A DNA stretch of 26,435 nt from assembly GCA_964520525.1 (NCBI GenBank), contig CAZFNR010000022.1, forward strand, positions 1 to 26,435, written 5' to 3'. How positions within the stretch are numbered: position 1 is the first letter of the stretch; the number at the start of each line of letters is the position of its first letter. Position numbers and translations under genes: made by a program. The stretch comes from JAJPXC01 sp964520525 (lineage in GTDB: Bacteria > Bacteroidota > Bacteroidia > Bacteroidales > Muribaculaceae). Below are positions 22,900 through 26,435 of the stretch, in pieces. Under the pieces are notes generated by a model. That model was given only the letters and a program-made list of their open reading frames with translations, was not told the origin of the DNA and searched no databases.

Positions 22900-23625
22900 A
22901 TGAGAAATTTCAGTTTTGCCGCGATGCCGCCAGTTACCAAGCATCTGATAATCGTGAATGCGATTGTGTGGCTCGCCGCTTTCATATTTCCCGAAATAAG
23001 GGGTGCTTTTGAACGTTACGGAGCGTTGTACTATTTCACCAGCTCGCAGTTTAACCCGGCGCAGTTGCTGACCTATATGTTTCTGCATTTCGATTTCTGG
23101 CATCTGTTTTTCAATATGTTCGCATTGTTCATGTTTGGCATGGCATTGGAGCGGGTGCTGGGACAGTCGCGGTTTCTGTTCTACTATGTGGCTTGTGGTC
23201 TTGGCGCCGCGCTGATTCAGGAGGGGGTGTTCGCCGTAATGGTCAATCACTATGCTTCGGTGTTGCCCGATTCGATGGTTGTAGCTGCCGAGCATGGCCA
23301 GTATTATCCGGGTGAACCGGCGTCGTTTAAACTTGCGTCTTTGATAAACACTCCGGTAATCGGGGCTTCGGGAGCGGTCTATGGCATATTGCTCGCGTTC
23401 GCCATTATTTTCCCGAATTTGCCGCTATACATAATGTTTATCCCGGTTCCGGTCAAAGCCAAATGGGTGGTGATAGGATATGCGGTGATAGAGTTGTTGC
23501 AGGCGGTAAGCAACAATCCGGGCGACAATGTGGCCCATGTGGCTCATCTCGGCGGTATGCTCGTGGGGCTTGTGATGATACTTTATTGGAAGAAGAAGGG
23601 TACGATTTATGGCAACTTCTATTGA
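22900..23625 (+). CDS. Rhomboid-family intramembrane serine protease (first)
   Basis: A 241-residue membrane protein; the ATG at 22900 is preferred to the TTG just before it. Six membrane helices are visible. The catalytic dyad is S157 in VIGASGAVYG and H216 in HVAHLGGML, and the helix-2 segment FLHFDFWHLFFNM carries the family HxxxxHxxxN pattern. The long loop at about 112-150, before the catalytic serine, is common in Bacteroidetes rhomboids. Rhomboids cut transmembrane proteins within the membrane; the substrate is unknown. Its 3' end overlaps the second rhomboid gene by 17 nt, which suggests translational coupling. Confidence 0.93.
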   Translation: MRNFSFAAMPPVTKHLIIVNAIVWLAAFIFPEIRGAFERYGALYYFTSSQFNPAQLLTYMFLHFDFWHLFFNMFALFMFGMALERVLGQSRFLFYYVACGLGAALIQEGVFAVMVNHYASVLPDSMVVAAEHGQYYPGEPASFKLASLINTPVIGASGAVYGILLAFAIIFPNLPLYIMFIPVPVKAKWVVIGYAVIELLQAVSNNPGDNVAHVAHLGGMLVGLVMILYWKKKGTIYGNFY

Positions 23626-24493
23626 TTTGATGAAGTCGAAGTGGGGGGCGGCCGATATGGTGCTGCGCCTCATTGCCGTCAATGTGGCAGCGTTCTTGCT
23701 TATCCGTGCGGTGGCTATCGTGCTGATGTTTACCCATGTCAATATCGATGAGGTGTTGCGTTGGGTGATGGTGCCGCCGACACTGTCTGAGGCGTCGCGC
23801 GAGCCGTGGACAATAGTCAGCTATATGTTCAGCCATTACGACGTGTTCCATGTGTTGTTCAATATGCTGTGGCTTTATTGGTTTGGCCGGATGTTTATAA
23901 CGATAGCCACGCCTAAGCAACTGTTTGCTCTCTATATTTACGGCGGTGTGGCGGGTGCGGCACTGTATGTCGAGCTATGCCTGATTTCGCCGTGGATAGG
24001 CGGTGGAGGCCTGATAGGGGCGTCGGCGGCTATAATGGCCGTAGTCATCGCCACAGCCGTTATCACGCCCGATGTGCCGGTGTCGTTGCTCTTTTTCGGG
24101 GAGGTAAAGCTCAAATGGCTGGCCGTCGTGACGGTCATACTGTTCGCATTGGGGTTGACCGGCAATAACGCCGGGGGTCATGCCGCCCATCTTGGCGGGG
24201 TCGCCATGGGGGCGGTATATGGGATTGCTTTCCGTCGCGGACATGATTTGGCGAAACCGTTCAACCGTTTTCTCGATTCCATTTGCTCGATTGCGTGTCG
24301 CCGAAAGTGGCAACCCAGGACGAAACGCTACCACTATAAGACATCAGATTGCCGTAATCAGGCGTCGCAAACGGCGTCGGCGGCTATGGCCGATATCGAC
24401 CCGATTCTCGACAAAATCAAGAAGAGCGGCTATGCCTCGCTGACCGCTGAGGAGAAGCGGCGTCTTTTTGAGGCGTCGAGCCGCATGAAATGA
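23609..24493 (+). CDS. Rhomboid-family intramembrane serine protease (second)
   Basis: A 294-residue membrane protein starting inside the end of the first rhomboid gene. The catalytic serine S139 is in LIGASAAIMAV (GASA instead of the more common GASG) and the histidine H194 in GHAAHLGGVAM; the helix-2 motif FSHYDVFHVLFNM is present. Behind the six helices comes a basic, cytoplasmic tail with a small helical module (about 262-294, DPILDKIKKSGYASLTAEEK) often found at the end of Bacteroidetes rhomboids, perhaps a protein-binding element. The first rhomboid lacks this tail. Both proteins appear catalytically complete. The pair may act on different substrates or form a complex; this is inference. 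Confidence 0.93.
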   Translation: MATSIDLMKSKWGAADMVLRLIAVNVAAFLLIRAVAIVLMFTHVNIDEVLRWVMVPPTLSEASREPWTIVSYMFSHYDVFHVLFNMLWLYWFGRMFITIATPKQLFALYIYGGVAGAALYVELCLISPWIGGGGLIGASAAIMAVVIATAVITPDVPVSLLFFGEVKLKWLAVVTVILFALGLTGNNAGGHAAHLGGVAMGAVYGIAFRRGHDLAKPFNRFLDSICSIACRRKWQPRTKRYHYKTSDCRNQASQTASAAMADIDPILDKIKKSGYASLTAEEKRRLFEASSRMK

Positions 24494-24502
24494 CCTGTGA
24501 TT

Positions 24503-25660
24503 ATGAATGATGTCAAGAAAAAGACGTTAGTTGTGACTTGGTGGGCAGTGTCGGTGGCACTTGCCGCTATCACCGTCTACGGCGGGTTCGGCGGTATGGT
24601 CAATCCCGATGTCACCACGTCGGGGGCGTTGGCGGCGATGGCTTTCCCCGTGTTTGCGCTCTTGACGCTCATCGCGTTGGTGGTTTCTTTTTGGGTCGAC
24701 CGTTGGTGCATGATTCCGCTCGGAGCGGCTCTATTGGTGACAATCGGGCCTATGTGGGAGTTTTGTCCGTTGAACATCTCGCATACTCATCCCTCCGCTG
24801 AGGAAGAGGAGGAGCGCGGTTTTACGCTCATGTCGTACAATGTGCTGAATTTCAGAGATTATAGGGATGAGTATCCCTCTGATTCCACCAATGCGACGTT
24901 GACCTACATACTGAAGACCGACCCTGATATAGCCTGTTTGGTCGAGTGTGAATATATGTGTGATATGCCATGGGCGAATGTCTACAAGGCGCAAGTCGAT
25001 TCGATAAAAGAGCGTTACCCATACATTCATATTGATGAGGGTGGCAACAGCATCCTGTCGAAGTGGCCGTTCCATAAGGTTGAACTTCAAGTACCGTCGA
25101 GTTTCGAGGGGCGCTTGGCGGCTTATCGGGTGTATGTCAAATGGCGGCGACTCACGATTTTTGAAGTGCATATGACATCAATCGGCTTGTCGGCCGATGA
25201 CAAGGAACTGTTCAAGGCGTTGACGCGCCTCAATGCCGTGACCGATTTTGACAAAGTGCGTCATCAGCTTCTCGGGAAGCTGTCGGTCGCGTTCCGTATG
25301 CGTGCTCAGCAAGCGCGCAATCTCCGCGACTACATAAACCGCGTCGGTGGGGAGAATATCATAGTGTGCGGCGATTTCAACGACATCCCCGACTGTTACG
25401 CCATACGCACCATTTGCGGCGACAATCTCGCGAACGCTTTTACCGAGGTCGGATTCGGGCCGTCGATTACTTATTACGCCAACCGATTCTATTTCCGTAT
25501 AGACCATATACTTTACAGCGGCGAACTTGACCCGTTGTGGATTAAGCGCGGTGACATACGCACGTCGGACCATTATCCGCTGATAGCTCGGTTCATGTGG
25601 AAAGAGCGCCCGAAAGCCCCATTGAGGATGGCTTTTCCCAACCGCACTAACAATCAATGA
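24503..25660 (+). CDS. Membrane-anchored endonuclease/exonuclease/phosphatase (EEP) family protein
   Basis: A 385-residue protein from the ATG at 24503; an in-frame GTG at 24497 is an alternative. Three N-terminal membrane helices (about 9-28, 42-64 and 68-86) precede an EEP hydrolase domain (about 105-375). Its metal and catalytic motifs are in order: MSYNVLNF at about 110 (Asn), CLVECEY (Glu), GNSILSKWP, FEVHMTS, VCGDFNDIPD near 292 (Asp, Asn), RIDHILYS and the final SDHYPL (Asp-His) near 355. Relatives include DNases, sphingomyelinases and inositol phosphatases, so the substrate is open; the membrane anchor places the active domain probably at the periplasmic side. It follows the second rhomboid gene by 9 nt and belongs to the same operon. 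Confidence 0.9.
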   Translation: MNDVKKKTLVVTWWAVSVALAAITVYGGFGGMVNPDVTTSGALAAMAFPVFALLTLIALVVSFWVDRWCMIPLGAALLVTIGPMWEFCPLNISHTHPSAEEEEERGFTLMSYNVLNFRDYRDEYPSDSTNATLTYILKTDPDIACLVECEYMCDMPWANVYKAQVDSIKERYPYIHIDEGGNSILSKWPFHKVELQVPSSFEGRLAAYRVYVKWRRLTIFEVHMTSIGLSADDKELFKALTRLNAVTDFDKVRHQLLGKLSVAFRMRAQQARNLRDYINRVGGENIIVCGDFNDIPDCYAIRTICGDNLANAFTEVGFGPSITYYANRFYFRIDHILYSGELDPLWIKRGDIRTSDHYPLIARFMWKERPKAPLRMAFPNRTNNQ

Positions 25661-25687
25661 AATTATGAATTAAAATATATAACGCCC

Positions 25688-26435
25688 ATGAAAATTAATC
25701 TGTTAACATTTGCCGTCGGTGCTTGTCTGGCGGCGATTCCATCAACTTCCATGGCTCAGAAACCCAACGACAATCCGATTTTGGCCGAGTACGCGACGCC
25801 TTACGGCATCCCCCCGTTTGACCAGATTAAGGCCGACGATTATCTGCCGGCATTGAAGGCTGCGATAGCGTCACAGCAAGCGGCCGTGAAGGCGATTGTG
25901 GACAATCCCGCCGCGCCGACGTTTGACAATACCATCCTTGCGCTTGAAGCGTCGGGTGACCCGGTGCAGAAGGTCGTGCTGTTGTTCAGCGCACTTGAAG
26001 AGGCTAATTCATCGCCTGAAATTGTCGCTATCGCCGAGGTGTTCAACCCTATGGTTTCGCAGAACGCCGATGAAATAGCGATGAACGATGCGCTTTTCCA
26101 GCGTGTCAAGAAGCTATATGACGAACGCGACAAAGTCGGATACGACATTTCGCGCCGCCGTGCCATTGAGGAGAGTTATCGGTCGTTCACACGCAATGGC
26201 GCGCTTCTTCCCTCAGCGGAAAAGGAGCAACTTAAAGCTCTCAACACCAAACTGACCGACCTCTATTTCAAATTTAACCGCAACCTGCTCAACGCCACCA
26301 ACGCGTTTGAGATTACCGTTGACGACAAGGCGCGTCTGGCAGGGCTGCCGGCGACGACGATAGCCGCGGCAGCCGAGGAGGCCACCGCGCGCGGCAAAGC
26401 GGGCAAGTGGGTGTTCACTCTCCACGCGCCGAGCC
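25688..26435 (+). CDS. dcp: M3-family peptidyl-dipeptidase, 5' part (cut by window end)
   Basis: The first 249 codons of a gene that continues past the window. The ATG at 25688 opens a signal peptide (MKINLLTFAVGACLAAIPS...MAQ, cleavage near residue 24), so the enzyme is exported to the periplasm. The start of the mature protein (NPILAEYATPYGIPPFDQIK, then YLPALKAAIASQQ and PTFDNTILALEASG) is characteristic of the Dcp/oligopeptidase A group of zinc metallopeptidases. The catalytic HExxH is expected near residue 470 and so is not visible here. It removes dipeptides from the C-termini of peptides. It lies 27 nt behind the EEP gene on the same strand, with no terminator between them, so read-through is possible. 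Confidence 0.9.
   Translation, partial: MKINLLTFAVGACLAAIPSTSMAQKPNDNPILAEYATPYGIPPFDQIKADDYLPALKAAIASQQAAVKAIVDNPAAPTFDNTILALEASGDPVQKVVLLFSALEEANSSPEIVAIAEVFNPMVSQNADEIAMNDALFQRVKKLYDERDKVGYDISRRRAIEESYRSFTRNGALLPSAEKEQLKALNTKLTDLYFKFNRNLLNATNAFEITVDDKARLAGLPATTIAAAAEEATARGKAGKWVFTLHAPS

Overview
The window looks like a chromosomal segment of a Bacteroidales bacterium of moderate G+C, probably close to Muribaculaceae (the family placement is inference). The reasons are promoters of the Bacteroidetes type (TTTG about 20 nt upstream of TAnnTTTG, seen intact before dapA and the PHP phosphatase gene), almost no Shine-Dalgarno sequences, a C10 (streptopain-like) protease with a C-terminal sorting-type domain, a TonB-dependent receptor with a lipoprotein partner, an ECF sigma factor with a small membrane protein and a Spy-like protein, and a rhomboid-rhomboid-EEP cluster. 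No rRNA, tRNA, CRISPR array, insertion sequence or prophage was recognised.

Layout. 1-527: non-coding, with a terminator, alternating dyads, another hairpin and a promoter. 528-2192: AspT/YidE-type transporter, convergent with thioredoxin (2299-2598) across a shared terminator. 2741-4387: secreted C10 cysteine protease. 4587-5468: dapA, whose stop overlaps that of the convergent ribD (5465-6460). ribD follows a very large alpha-2-macroglobulin-like protein (6466-12072) by 5 nt. Upstream on the same strand lies an ECF sigma / one-TM membrane protein / Spy-like operon (13812 down to 12273), which looks like an envelope-stress module. 13907-17910: ZIP transporter ZupT, TonB-dependent receptor and lipoprotein on the plus strand, a possible metal or metallophore uptake group. 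17986-20590 (minus strand): CpsB/YwqE-type PHP phosphatase followed by an LtaS/MdoB-type membrane alkaline-phosphatase-superfamily transferase. 20849-22717: biotin-dependent carboxyltransferase (OadA/PycB type). 22900-25660: two rhomboid proteases and a membrane-anchored EEP-family hydrolase. 25688 to the window end: start of an M3 peptidyl-dipeptidase.

The most interesting observation is at the 5' end of the LtaS/MdoB-like gene. Its natural ATG (19811-19813, minus strand) is followed at codon 6 by a run of nine C. With nine C the ATG frame stops after 14 codons; with eight (or eleven) it reads straight into the whole membrane protein, including a complete first transmembrane helix. This is the classic arrangement of a slipped-strand, phase-variable ON/OFF switch on an envelope-modifying enzyme, and the sequence shown is in the OFF state. 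Two further homopolymers (G8 inside the alpha-2-macroglobulin gene, T9 between the divergent sigma-factor and zupT genes) may be related, but the evidence for them is weaker.
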